From Palleronia sp963814835 (GTDB taxonomy: Bacteria; Pseudomonadota; Alphaproteobacteria; Rhodobacterales; Rhodobacteraceae): a stretch of DNA of 64,000 nt. Of this stretch, positions 1-7,289 are shown in pieces. Position numbers and translations under genes: made by a program. The first letter of the stretch is position 1. Each line of letters opens with the position of its first letter. The stretch is from the NCBI GenBank assembly GCA_963814835.1, contig CAWFEG010000003.1, positions 186,001 through 250,000 of the forward strand. The letters run 5' to 3'. The notes below the pieces were generated by a model. The model did no database searches and had not been told where the DNA came from. It worked only from the letters and a program-made list of their open reading frames with translations.

Positions 1-1
1 C

Positions 2-412
2 CTGCCGACGATGATGGCGCGCGGCTGGGGCCGGGTGGTCAACATCACCTCCCAGTCCGTCCGGGCGCCGATCCCGGTGCTCGGCCTGTCGAACTCGGCA
101 CGCGCGGGGCTGACGGGCTATGTCGGCGGCACGGCGCGGCAGGTGGCGCACAAGGGCGTGACGATCAACAACCTGCTTCCCGGCATTCACGACACCGCCC
201 GGGCCGCGGCCCTCGATGCCGGCGCCGCGGAGGAGAAGGGGATCGACGTGGCCGAGGCCCGGGCGGGCCGGGAGGCCACGATTCCCGTGCGCCGCTACGG
301 CACGGCGGCGGAGTTCGGTGCGGCCTGCGCCTTTCTCTGCTCGGCCCATGCCGGCTTCATCGTCGGCCAGAACATCCTGCTCGACGGTGGCGCGGTGAAC
401 CTGTCGCCGTGA
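2..412 (+). CDS. SDR-family oxidoreductase, C-terminal part (5' end outside window)
   Basis: The reading frame is open from base 2, so the start lies upstream of the window; about 136 residues of the C-terminal half remain. The piece has the SDR beta-5 segment (VVNITS, holding the catalytic-type Ser), the PG motif (LLPGI) and the usual ending (GQNILLDGGAV). At the place of the YxxxK active site it reads LSNSAR, so Tyr is replaced by Leu and Lys by Arg. A degenerate SDR subgroup with this SN..R.GLTG pattern exists, so this may be a reductase-like protein with altered or no catalysis rather than a standard 3-oxoacyl-ACP reductase. It is followed 88 bases later by an ABC ATPase gene on the same strand. 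The substrate is unknown. Confidence 0.85.
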   Translation: MPTMMARGWGRVVNITSQSVRAPIPVLGLSNSARAGLTGYVGGTARQVAHKGVTINNLLPGIHDTARAAALDAGAAEEKGIDVAEARAGREATIPVRRYGTAAEFGAACAFLCSAHAGFIVGQNILLDGGAVNLSP

Positions 413-500
413 CGGCGGGCGCCGCCGGGACGGCGCTGCGCCTTGCGGGCGGGGGGCGGCGCTGCTAGCTCCCCGTCGATCGACCCTACCGGGACAACCG

Positions 501-1604
501 ATGGACGCGCCGCGGCTCGAAATCCGGGATCTGTGCTGTGCCTTCGACGGCCGCGCCGTGGTCAGCGACGTCACCCTGTCGGTGGCGGCGGGGCAGGTGC
601 TGTGCCTGCTGGGACCGTCGGGATGCGGCAAGTCCACCACCCTGCGGGCCATCGCCGGGGTGGAGACCCCGCGCGGCGGCGAGATCCGCATCGACGGGAG
701 GGCAGTGGCCGGGCCGGGCGCCTTCGTCCCGCCCGAGCGGCGCGGCGTCGGGCTGATCTTCCAGGATTTCGCGCTGTTCCCGCATCTGTCGGTGCATGAC
801 AACGTGGCCTTCGGCCTGTCCGGGTCCCGCGCGGCGAAGCGCGAGCGGGTGCGCGAGCTGCTGGCCAGGGTGAAGCTCGACCGCTACATCGACGCCTATC
901 CGCACGAGCTGTCGGGGGGCGAGCAGCAGCGCGTGGCGCTGGCCCGCGCCGTGGCGCCGAGGCCGCGGGTGATGCTGATGGACGAGCCCTTCTCGGGGCT
1001 CGACAACCGTCTGCGCGACGGCATCCGGGACGAGACGCTCGGCGTTCTGAAGGAGGAGGGCGCGGCGGTCCTCCTCGTCACGCACGAACCCGAGGAGGCG
1101 ATGCGCATGGCCGACGAGATCGCGCTGATGCGCGACGGCCGGATCGTGCAGCACGGCGCGCCGTACAACATCTACAACAACCCCGCCGACCGGGCAGCGG
1201 CGGCGTTCTTCAGCGATATCAACGTGATCGAGGGCGAGGTGAACGGCGCGCTGACCGACACGCCCTTCGGGCAGTTCCTGGCCCCCGGCGTGCCCGACGG
1301 CACGCCCGTCGACATCGTGATCCGGCCCCAGCATGTCCGCATCGACTTCGACCGCGCGGGGCGCGGGCCCAACCCCACGGTGCAGGACGGAACGCCGGCG
1401 CGCGCCGTGGTCACCCGGTCGCGATTCATCGGCAAGGAGAGCCTGGTGGAGTTCCGGCTCGACGAGGGCGGAGCGATGAGCGCGACGGTTCCCTCCGTCT
1501 TCCTGCCGAAGCCGGGTACGCCGATGTGGCTTGCCATCCGGCGCGACCGCTGCTTCGTCTTTCCCCGGCGGGATCAGAACCGCAGGTCGACCGCGACGGG
1601 GTAG
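501..1604 (+). CDS. ABC transporter ATP-binding protein, Fe3+ (FbpC-like) type
   Basis: This 367-residue protein is the length of an FbpC/PotA-type import ATPase: a nucleotide-binding domain (about 5-235) plus a C-terminal TOBE-like regulatory domain (about 240-355). Visible motifs are Walker A GPSGCGKST (38-46), Q-loop Gln88, signature LSGGEQQ (137-143), Walker B VMLMDE (157-162) and the switch His in LLVTHEPEEA. Family knowledge places it on the cytoplasmic face, powering periplasmic-binding-protein-dependent uptake of ferric iron or a similar anion. No permease or binding-protein gene adjoins it here; an iron-type binding protein is encoded about 40 kb away (41112-42113). The last 31 bases overlap the 3' end of the convergent gene at 1574-2443. 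The substrate is inferred from family resemblance only. Confidence 0.88.
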   Translation: MDAPRLEIRDLCCAFDGRAVVSDVTLSVAAGQVLCLLGPSGCGKSTTLRAIAGVETPRGGEIRIDGRAVAGPGAFVPPERRGVGLIFQDFALFPHLSVHDNVAFGLSGSRAAKRERVRELLARVKLDRYIDAYPHELSGGEQQRVALARAVAPRPRVMLMDEPFSGLDNRLRDGIRDETLGVLKEEGAAVLLVTHEPEEAMRMADEIALMRDGRIVQHGAPYNIYNNPADRAAAAFFSDINVIEGEVNGALTDTPFGQFLAPGVPDGTPVDIVIRPQHVRIDFDRAGRGPNPTVQDGTPARAVVTRSRFIGKESLVEFRLDEGGAMSATVPSVFLPKPGTPMWLAIRRDRCFVFPRRDQNRRSTATG

Positions 1605-2443
1605 TGGTCGCTGGGCCATTCGCCGGCGAAGCGGCGGCGCAGCACCATGGGCGGCCCGGCCCGTCCGGCGTTGGCATAGGCGATGTGGTCGATCGCCGGC
1701 AACAGGTTCAGCCCGCGGTTCAGATGGTAGGTCGTGCCCGCCACGCCGGCGAAGCGCAGCCCCGCGCGTTCCAGCACGTCGTGCGGCAACATGCCCGCGA
1801 TGGCGTTCAGATCCCCCGCGAGGACGATGGATTCGCCGTCTGTGAGCCATGGCCGCACCCGGTCGGCGATGAGCCGGACGGACCGGCGGCGGTTCACCCG
1901 GCTGAACGCGTCGAGATGCACGTTCAGGACGCGGAATACCGCGCCATCGCGCCGGTCGCGGAACCGGGCCCAGGAGGCGAAGGCGGGGTAGGAGCCGTCG
2001 AAGCTACGGGAATAGATCACCTCCGGCGTCTCGGAGAAGAAGAACCAGCCCTGCTCCAGCGCCTCGAACCGGTCGGCGCGGTAGAAGATCGGCTGGGTCG
2101 AGGGGAAGGCGCGCCAATCCCCCGTCGCCGCGGCGCGATACTGCGGCAAGCGCGCCAGCAGCCAGTCCCGCGCCAGGTTGACCGAGCCGTCGGAGCCGGA
2201 CCGGAAGCTCTCCATCTCCTGGAAGGCGACGATCCCCGCGCCGGTCGCCGCGACCGCCTGTGCCAGGGGGGCCTTGCGGCGCTCCCAGTCGGCCAGCGAC
2301 CACGGCCCCTCGTCGGCATTCAGACGGATGTAGTGGACGTTGTAGGTGGCGACGCGGACCGCATCCTCGGGCGGGGGCGGCAGGGTCCGTGGGCCGCCAC
2401 AGGCGGCGACGGCGAGGACCAGCAGGAGGAGCAGAGGCTTCAC
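1574..2443 (-). CDS. Endonuclease/exonuclease/phosphatase-family lipoprotein
   Basis: This 289-residue protein opens with a lipoprotein signal peptide (MKPLLLLLVLAVAAC); the lipobox AVAAC puts the lipidated Cys at residue 15, so it is probably anchored in the envelope. The remainder shows the EEP fold: VATYNVHY, the metal-binding Glu in IVAFQEME, the LNVHLDAF segment, AGDLNA, and the terminal SDHYPV motif with its catalytic His. Families with this set include DNase I-like nucleases, sphingomyelinases and inositol phosphatases, and the sequence does not separate them. The extracytoplasmic location suggests scavenging of nucleic acid or phosphoester. The gene converges on the ABC ATPase gene and overlaps it by 31 bases. 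Confidence 0.85.
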   Translation of the reverse strand: MKPLLLLLVLAVAACGGPRTLPPPPEDAVRVATYNVHYIRLNADEGPWSLADWERRKAPLAQAVAATGAGIVAFQEMESFRSGSDGSVNLARDWLLARLPQYRAAATGDWRAFPSTQPIFYRADRFEALEQGWFFFSETPEVIYSRSFDGSYPAFASWARFRDRRDGAVFRVLNVHLDAFSRVNRRRSVRLIADRVRPWLTDGESIVLAGDLNAIAGMLPHDVLERAGLRFAGVAGTTYHLNRGLNLLPAIDHIAYANAGRAGPPMVLRRRFAGEWPSDHYPVAVDLRF

Positions 2444-2468
2444 GGACGGGACGGGGCCCCCATGCCGG

Positions 2469-2699
2469 TCAACCGCGCTGGCGTCCGGCCCGGCCGCCGC
2501 GGCGCACGGCCAGCTGTCCCTTGCGGTCCGGCAGGGCGACGATCACCTCGCGGCGCTCCGCATTCGTCATGCGGGACCAGGCCGCGATCTCGTCCAGCGT
2601 GCGCAGGCAGCCGGTGCAGAGCCGCGACTCGGGATGGACGACGCACACCTTGATGCAGGGGCTCTCGACCTCGTCGCGCGTCCAGATCTCGTCGCTCAT
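2469..2699 (-). CDS. DUF1289 domain protein
   Basis: This is a 76-residue protein. The start at 2699 (MSDEIWTRDE) is chosen over a longer frame because the conserved DUF1289 block begins just after it: SPCIKVC, then LCTGCLRTLDEIAAWSRM and the RREV segment. The four cysteines (CxxxC and CxxC) suggest a small metal- or Fe-S-binding module, as proposed for the family, but the function is unknown. It lies 7 bases downstream of ruvX on the same strand and is probably cotranscribed with ccmI and ruvX. Confidence 0.85.
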   Translation of the reverse strand: MSDEIWTRDEVESPCIKVCVVHPESRLCTGCLRTLDEIAAWSRMTNAERREVIVALPDRKGQLAVRRGGRAGRQRG

Positions 2700-2706
2700 C
2701 GGTCCC

Positions 2707-3171
2707 TCAGAGATATGCCAGCCGGTCCAGAGCGCCCTGCAGGATATAGGCAGCGGCGACCTGGTCCACCACCGATGCCCGTTTCGCGCGCGAGGCATCC
2801 GCCTCCAGGAGCGCGCGTTCGGCGGCCACGGTCGAGAGGCGTTCGTCCCAGAAGCAGACCGGCAGGTCAAGCACCCGCGAGAGATTGCGGGCGAAGGCGC
2901 GGGTCGACTGGGCCCGCGGCCCCTCGCTGCCGTCCATGTTGCGCGGCAGGCCGAGGACGATGCCGCCGATCTCGCGCGCGGTTGCCAGCGCGATCAGCCG
3001 TTCGGCATCCGCCGTGAACTTGCGCCGTCGCACGACCTCCAGCGGCGAGGCGACGGAACGCAGCCGGTCCGAGACCGCCACGCCGATCGTCCGGGTGCCG
3101 AGGTCGAGCCCCATCAGCGCCCGCATCGCGGGCAGGTCGGCCGCGAAGGCGGCCATGTCGTCGTGGATCAT
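2707..3171 (-). CDS. ruvX: Putative Holliday junction resolvase / pre-16S rRNA nuclease (YqgF/RuvX)
   Basis: This 154-residue protein matches the usual 140-160 residues of YqgF. The RNase H-like fold shows its acidic residues: Asp23 in GLDLGTRTIGVAVSD, the Glu of CFWDERLST and the Asp of VVDQVAAAYIL. Family members act as nucleases in maturation of the 5' end of 16S rRNA and were first proposed to resolve Holliday junctions. Start 3171 (MIHDDMAAF) is preferred because residues encoded further upstream are not conserved-looking and run back towards ccmI. It sits between ccmI and a DUF1289 gene, all on the minus strand. Confidence 0.9.
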   Translation of the reverse strand: MIHDDMAAFAADLPAMRALMGLDLGTRTIGVAVSDRLRSVASPLEVVRRRKFTADAERLIALATAREIGGIVLGLPRNMDGSEGPRAQSTRAFARNLSRVLDLPVCFWDERLSTVAAERALLEADASRAKRASVVDQVAAAYILQGALDRLAYL

Positions 3172-3190
3172 GGGCGGCGTCCCTCGCGGC

Positions 3191-4408
3191 TCAATCGACA
3201 AGGCCTGCCGCGCGCGCGGCCTCGTCGAGGCGCGCCAGGTCGTCCGGCTGGTTGGCGAAGACCTGGCGCGATTCGTCATAGATCGCCCGCGCGCGCCCGG
3301 TCTCGCCCAGCACGCCAAGGGCGGTGATCAGGCGCGCCCAGTCGGGGGCGGGGCCGCCCCCGGTCGCGAGCCGGTCGGAGAGGCGGCCGACCATGCCGCG
3401 GATCATCTCCTCCCGCTCCTCGGGCGCCATGTCGGCGGCGGCGGCCATGTCGGCCGCGCTCGGTCCCGGAGCGGTGGGGCTCGGGGGTCGGAGATACTCG
3501 ATCCCGGCCCGCGCCGCGACGGCGCCGATCTGCTCGCGGATCGGGGCGACCCAGGGTGCATTCTCGGGCGAGGATTCCAGCAGCGGCCGCCAGATCCGCA
3601 ACGTCACGTCCGGCCGCCCGGTCTGCGCGAAGGTCAGCCCCTTGTAATAGAGCGCGCGGCCCTCCCGCGGGTCGCGCGCGAGCGCCGCGTCCAGCTGCGC
3701 CTCGGCCTCGGGCGTGACGAAGCCGCCGGCGGCCAGAACCATCAGTTCGGCCAGGAAGGCGTGATCCTGCGCCGTGGCGTCCTCGCCCAGCAGCGCGACG
3801 AGTTCCTGCTGCGCCGCGCGCGCGGCGACGTAATCGCCCAGTCGCGCCTCGTTCCGCGCCAGAAGACGCCACCCCTGGGGGTCGTCGCCGCGTTCCCGGA
3901 CCGCGCTCCGCAGCCGCTCCATCAACCGGGCGAAGTCGGAATCGGGGGGGGCGGGCGCGGGACGGAACGGGGCGGCCTGCGCCTCGGCCTCCTCCTGGCT
4001 CGGGCGCGCGGCGCGACGCTCCTCCGCAAGGGCCAGGCGCTGCTGCAGCGGCAGGTCGGGATAGCCCGGCGCCCCCACCGCGAGGTAGAGCCCGCCGCCC
4101 CCCGCAAGCACCGCGATCCCGACGGCGGCCGCGGTGGCGACGCGCAGCGTCCGCCCCGCCTCGCGCGCGGGGGCGGCCCGGCGCCGGTCGGCGTCGAGCA
4201 ACCGGCGGGCGACCTCGGCCCGCGTGCGCTCGGCTTCCTCGGCGGACAGAACGCCGCGGCTCAGGTCGCGATCGACCTCCGCAAGCTGGTCGCGATAGAC
4301 GCCCATGTCGGGCGTCCCGGCCTCGCCGCGGCGCCCGCGGAGAAGCGCGCCGACGACGGGCAGGGCACCCAGGGCCGCGAGGCAGAGGCAGAGGATCCAG
4401 AACAGCAT
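3191..4408 (-). CDS. ccmI: c-type cytochrome biogenesis protein CcmI
   Basis: This 405-residue membrane protein begins with a transmembrane segment (about 2-23), then a cytoplasmic stretch with the CcmI-typical YRDQLAEVDRDL and a second helix (about 88-110), followed by a periplasmic TPR-rich region (about 125-300: WRLLARNEARLGDY, ALYYKGLTFAQTGR). CcmI holds apocytochrome c and passes it to the CcmF/H haem ligation complex. The remaining ccm genes are not in the window, so its operon context here is only with ruvX and the DUF1289 gene downstream. Confidence 0.88.
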   Translation of the reverse strand: MLFWILCLCLAALGALPVVGALLRGRRGEAGTPDMGVYRDQLAEVDRDLSRGVLSAEEAERTRAEVARRLLDADRRRAAPAREAGRTLRVATAAAVGIAVLAGGGGLYLAVGAPGYPDLPLQQRLALAEERRAARPSQEEAEAQAAPFRPAPAPPDSDFARLMERLRSAVRERGDDPQGWRLLARNEARLGDYVAARAAQQELVALLGEDATAQDHAFLAELMVLAAGGFVTPEAEAQLDAALARDPREGRALYYKGLTFAQTGRPDVTLRIWRPLLESSPENAPWVAPIREQIGAVAARAGIEYLRPPSPTAPGPSAADMAAAADMAPEEREEMIRGMVGRLSDRLATGGGPAPDWARLITALGVLGETGRARAIYDESRQVFANQPDDLARLDEAARAAGLVD

Positions 4409-4586
4409 GGGCGACCACTATCCGCTTCCGCCGGGCGGGAAAAGACGCTGAGGCAGGGTGCCGCGCAGGCGGGACGGCACAGGCTTTCCGGACCTTTCCC
4501 CCGGCCTATGTGGTTTCCCGGACGCGAGGGGCGGCGCCACCGCCCTTCGGACCGACATTCACACGATCCGAACGGAGGATATTCCG

Positions 4587-5186
4587 ATGGCTTTCGAACT
4601 GCCCGATCTGCCCTATGCCCACGACGCCCTGGCCGGCAAGGGCATGAGCCGCGAGACGCTGGAATACCACCACGACATCCACCACAAGGCCTATGCCGAC
4701 AAGACGGCCGACATGACCAAGGGCACCGAGTGGGAGGGCAAGCCCGTCGAGGAAATCATCAAGGGCACCTACGACAGCAACGCCGTGGCCCAGTCGGGGC
4801 TGTTCAACAACGCCTCGCAATACTGGAACCACAACCAGTTCTGGCAGATGATGACGCCCGAGACCAAGGGCATGCCCGGCGAGGTGGAAAAGGCGCTGAC
4901 CGAGGCCTTCGGCACCGTCGACAAGTTCAAGGAGGAGTTCGCGGCCAAGGGCGGGGGCCAGTTCGGTTCCGGCTGGGCCTGGCTGGTGAAGGACAGCGAC
5001 GGCAGCCTCAAGGTCACGTCGACCGAGAACGGCGTGAACCCGCTCTGCTTCGGGCAGACCGCGCTTCTGGGCTGCGACGTGTGGGAGCATTCCTACTACA
5101 TCGACTTCCGCAACAAGCGGCCGGCCTACCTGCAGAACTTCCTCGACAATCTCGTGAACTGGGAGAACGTCGCCAGCCGCATGTGA
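4587..5186 (+). CDS. sodB: Superoxide dismutase, Fe type
   Basis: This 199-residue protein matches family length. Metal ligands by position are His28 (EYHHDIHH), His82 (QYWNHNQFW), Asp164 and His168 (signature DVWEHSYY). Gln78, two residues before the WNH motif, is the second-sphere Gln typical of Fe-type enzymes, whereas Mn enzymes carry it later in the chain. The start at 4587 is supported by GGAGG at 4574-4578 and by alignment of MAFELPDLPYAHDAL with known N-termini. It is cytoplasmic, converting superoxide to hydrogen peroxide and oxygen. A GC-rich hairpin at 5213-5234 follows the stop. Confidence 0.95.
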   Translation: MAFELPDLPYAHDALAGKGMSRETLEYHHDIHHKAYADKTADMTKGTEWEGKPVEEIIKGTYDSNAVAQSGLFNNASQYWNHNQFWQMMTPETKGMPGEVEKALTEAFGTVDKFKEEFAAKGGGQFGSGWAWLVKDSDGSLKVTSTENGVNPLCFGQTALLGCDVWEHSYYIDFRNKRPAYLQNFLDNLVNWENVASRM

Positions 5187-5212
5187 GCGGGCGATCTTTC
5201 GTCGAATAATCG

Positions 5213-5234
5213 GGGCCGGCCGTTGTGCCGGCCC
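5213..5234 (+). terminator. Hairpin after sodB
   Basis: An 8-bp perfect stem (GGGCCGGC pairing with GCCGGCCC) with a 6-base loop lies 27 bases after the sodB stop. Only a short TT follows, so it is a weak intrinsic terminator or an RNA-stabilising hairpin. It lies upstream of the next gene's Shine-Dalgarno sequence (5246-5250). Confidence 0.45.
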
Positions 5235-5254
5235 TTCGGCTATCCGGAGGCCGC

Positions 5255-5563
5255 ATGCTGATCTCGATCGAACCGCTGAGCGCCGAGACCGTGGCGCTCC
5301 TCCGTGCACCGATGGAAATGCCGGCAGGCGTCGGATTCCAACCGGTCTCGATGGAGGCGACGCTCGACGAGAGCGGCGGCCACCGGCTGATCGCCACGCT
5401 CGCCCTGGCCGACGGCGCGGAGAGCGGCGCGGCGGCCGCGTGGCTGTGGGAGCGTGTGGAGGACGATGCGCCGCTGGTCGTGACCGTGGCGGGCACCAGG
5501 GCCCGCGTGGGCGAGGCGGCGGCGATCGGCTGGCTGATCGACCGCGCTCGTCACGCGGTCTGA
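5255..5563 (+). CDS. Hypothetical protein (102 aa)
   Basis: I do not recognise this protein. Start 5255 is chosen because GGAGG lies at 5246-5250. The chain is Ala/Glu-rich, lacks cysteine, and has no signal peptide or membrane segment. The pattern of beta-like (LISIEPLSAETVALL, PLVVTVAGTRARV) and helical stretches suggests a small soluble alpha/beta protein. It lies between sodB and an 82-residue hydrophilic protein on the same strand; codon use looks like that of its neighbours. Confidence 0.65.
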   Translation: MLISIEPLSAETVALLRAPMEMPAGVGFQPVSMEATLDESGGHRLIATLALADGAESGAAAAWLWERVEDDAPLVVTVAGTRARVGEAAAIGWLIDRARHAV

Positions 5564-5650
5564 ACCCGCCTCGCGGCTTTGATCGCGGTGGAACCGGCCC
5601 CGGCCGCCGCGGGTTTTCGCACCGCAAACGAAACGAACAGGAGATGCCGG

Positions 5651-5899
5651 ATGGCCGAGCGGAAACGATCGAAGGACGGTGCGAGCGAGGTCGAAGAGTA
5701 TCTCGACGAGGCCGTCGAGGCGCCGGGCCATTCCGGCCGCGCGGGCGGCGAGCTGGAGCGCAAGGTCGGGACGCGCGACGAACAGCGCCAGTCCGAAGGC
5801 GATGCCGGCCCGACCCGCGTGACCAAGGAGGACGAGAAGGGCGAGGGCAATCTCGGCGGCCTCCACGGCACCGGGGACGAAGACGGCAAGGGAAGCTGA
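5651..5899 (+). CDS. Small highly charged hydrophilic protein (82 aa)
   Basis: I do not recognise a family. Start 5651 (MAERKRSKDG) has an AGGAG-like site about 10 bases upstream. The chain is dominated by Glu, Gly, Asp, Lys and Arg with almost no hydrophobic residues (GGELERKVGTRDEQ, VTKEDEKGEGN), so it is probably disordered, in the style of small stress-associated hydrophilins. It ends two bases before the host-attachment-family gene starts, so the two are probably cotranscribed and may function together. Confidence 0.6.
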   Translation: MAERKRSKDGASEVEEYLDEAVEAPGHSGRAGGELERKVGTRDEQRQSEGDAGPTRVTKEDEKGEGNLGGLHGTGDEDGKGS

Positions 5900-5901
5900 C
5901 C

Positions 5902-6360
5902 ATGGCTGCGCGACTGACCAAGGGAACCTGGGTTCTCATCGCCGATGGCGAGAAGGCCCTCGTGCTGGAAAACCAGACCGATCACGAGAACCCCTACCTG
6001 ACGGTCCTCGACAAGGAGGAGCAGGAGAACCCGCCCGACCGCGAGCAATCCGAGAACAGGCGCGGCCGGTTCAACGACGGGACCGGCGTGCACCGCTCCG
6101 CCGTCGACGATACCGACTGGCACCAGTTGGCCAAGGACCGTTTCGCCGACGATCTGGCGGAGATGCTCTACAAGAAGGCCCACAAGGGTGCCTTCCGCGA
6201 GATCGTCCTCGTGGCGGCGCCCGGCGTGCTGGGCGAATTGCGCGACAAGCTGCACAAGGAGGTCGCCTCGAGGGTCATAGCCGAGATCCCCAAGACGCTG
6301 ACCAATCACGGGCTGGACGACATCGAATCCATCGTGAAGGGCGAGCTGGAGCCCGGTTGA
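5902..6360 (+). CDS. Host attachment family protein (BaeRF/Host_attach)
   Basis: This 152-residue protein has the Host_attach (PF10116) pattern: an N-terminal strand WVLIADGEKALVLEN, a charged loop with a GRFNDGTGVHRSAVDD segment, then DRFADDLAEML and the strand IVLVAAPGVLGELRDKLH. The fold is an eRF1/RNase-E-domain-like (baeRF) module; the name comes from an Agrobacterium plant-attachment gene, and the biochemical role is not settled. Start 5902 follows the upstream small gene by two bases. A strong 11-bp hairpin follows the stop. Confidence 0.82.
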   Translation: MAARLTKGTWVLIADGEKALVLENQTDHENPYLTVLDKEEQENPPDREQSENRRGRFNDGTGVHRSAVDDTDWHQLAKDRFADDLAEMLYKKAHKGAFREIVLVAAPGVLGELRDKLHKEVASRVIAEIPKTLTNHGLDDIESIVKGELEPG

Positions 6361-6366
6361 ACAGGC

Positions 6367-6393
6367 GCCGTCGCCGGCCTGTCCGGCGACGGC
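6367..6393. terminator. Strong hairpin between convergent genes
   Basis: An 11-bp perfect stem (GCCGTCGCCGG with CCGGCGACGGC) and a 5-base loop lie between the stops of the host-attachment gene (+) and the Fe-S scaffold gene (-). There is no T-tract on either side. A bidirectional terminator or mRNA 3'-end stabiliser is the likely role. Confidence 0.5.
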
Positions 6394-6404
6394 CCGTCCG
6401 GGGC

Positions 6405-6854
6405 CTAGGCGCAGGCGCTCTCCTCGGCCCGCGCGAAGGCTTCGCTGGCGGCCTCCAGCACGAGCATGATCGAGGCGTGCCGGTTCTTGTAGTCCTTCGC
6501 CGGCAACAGCACCTTCAGGCCGTCGAACGGTTCCGACGGGACCGGGCCGTCCTGTTTCAGCATCGCCTTCAGCTCGTCGCGGCCGCGCTCCACCTCCGCC
6601 CGGGTCCGGCCGAGGATCACCCGGCCGACCACGGCGGCCGAGGCCTGGCCCAAGGCGCAGGCCTTCACGTCCTGGCCGAACCGCGCCACGCGGCCATCCT
6701 CGACATCCATGTCCACCGTCACCGTCGATCCGCAGAGCGGCGACCGCTTCCGCACCGAGGCCTGCGGATCCTGCAGCCGGTCGGTGAGCGGAATGTCGGC
6801 GGCGAGCTCCAGGATGCGCCCGGAATAGAGCTTGATCAGATCGCTGTCGGCCAT
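6405..6854 (-). CDS. Iron-sulfur cluster assembly scaffold (NifU N-terminal/SufU-like)
   Basis: This 149-residue protein belongs to the IscU/SufU family. Candidate cluster ligands are Cys in SPLCGSTVTV and in KACALGQASA; the third conserved Cys is replaced by one close to the C-terminus (EESACA). Family members assemble a transient Fe-S cluster and hand it to apoproteins. Start 6854 (MADSDLIKLYSGRI) fits the family N-terminus. It is divergent from hisI with a 75-base gap, a pairing common in Rhodobacteraceae. The spacing of the last Cys is unusual for classical IscU, so catalytic equivalence is inferred. Confidence 0.82.
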   Translation of the reverse strand: MADSDLIKLYSGRILELAADIPLTDRLQDPQASVRKRSPLCGSTVTVDMDVEDGRVARFGQDVKACALGQASAAVVGRVILGRTRAEVERGRDELKAMLKQDGPVPSEPFDGLKVLLPAKDYKNRHASIMLVLEAASEAFARAEESACA

Positions 6855-6929
6855 GGCTTTCCCCTTGCGCGCTCCCCGTCTAGATAGGGCGGACCGCCCC
6901 GTCCAGAAAGCCCTCGAAAGGACGCGCCC

Positions 6930-7289
6930 ATGCCCTTCGATCCGTCGCGCCTGCGCTACGACGCCACCGGCCTGATCCCGGCCATCGCGCAGGATCACGA
7001 GAGCGGCGAGGTGCTGATGATGGCCTGGATGACCCGCGACGCCGTGGCGCGCACACTCGCGACGGGGCGGGTGACCTACTGGAGCCGGTCGCGGCAGGAA
7101 TTCTGGATCAAGGGCGAGACCAGCGGCCATCACCAGCACCTCGTCGAGATGCGCGTCGATTGCGATTCGGATTGCCTGCTCCTGCGGGTGCGGCAGGTAG
7201 GGCCGGCCTGTCACACGGGGCGGCGCAGCTGCTTCTATACCGCCATCCGCGACGGCGAACAGGTGGAGATCATGGCGCCGCAGGGGTGA
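6930..7289 (+). CDS. hisI: Phosphoribosyl-AMP cyclohydrolase
   Basis: This 119-residue stand-alone HisI catalyses the third step of histidine biosynthesis, opening the purine ring of PR-AMP. Metal-binding motifs are clear: the DCDSDCLL block (Mg/Zn site) and the GPACHTGRRSCFY block with Cys and His ligands. The WMTRDAV and TYWSRSR segments are also diagnostic. HisE is not fused to it. The last 20 bases overlap the convergent gluQ gene. Confidence 0.95.
   Translation: MPFDPSRLRYDATGLIPAIAQDHESGEVLMMAWMTRDAVARTLATGRVTYWSRSRQEFWIKGETSGHHQHLVEMRVDCDSDCLLLRVRQVGPACHTGRRSCFYTAIRDGEQVEIMAPQG

Noticed and set aside
2885..5209. A 774-residue open frame on the plus strand across ruvX, ccmI and sodB
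   Set aside because: It is a GC-driven shadow: its sequence is Arg/Pro/Gly-rich with no domain, and it lies over three well-recognised genes in other frames.
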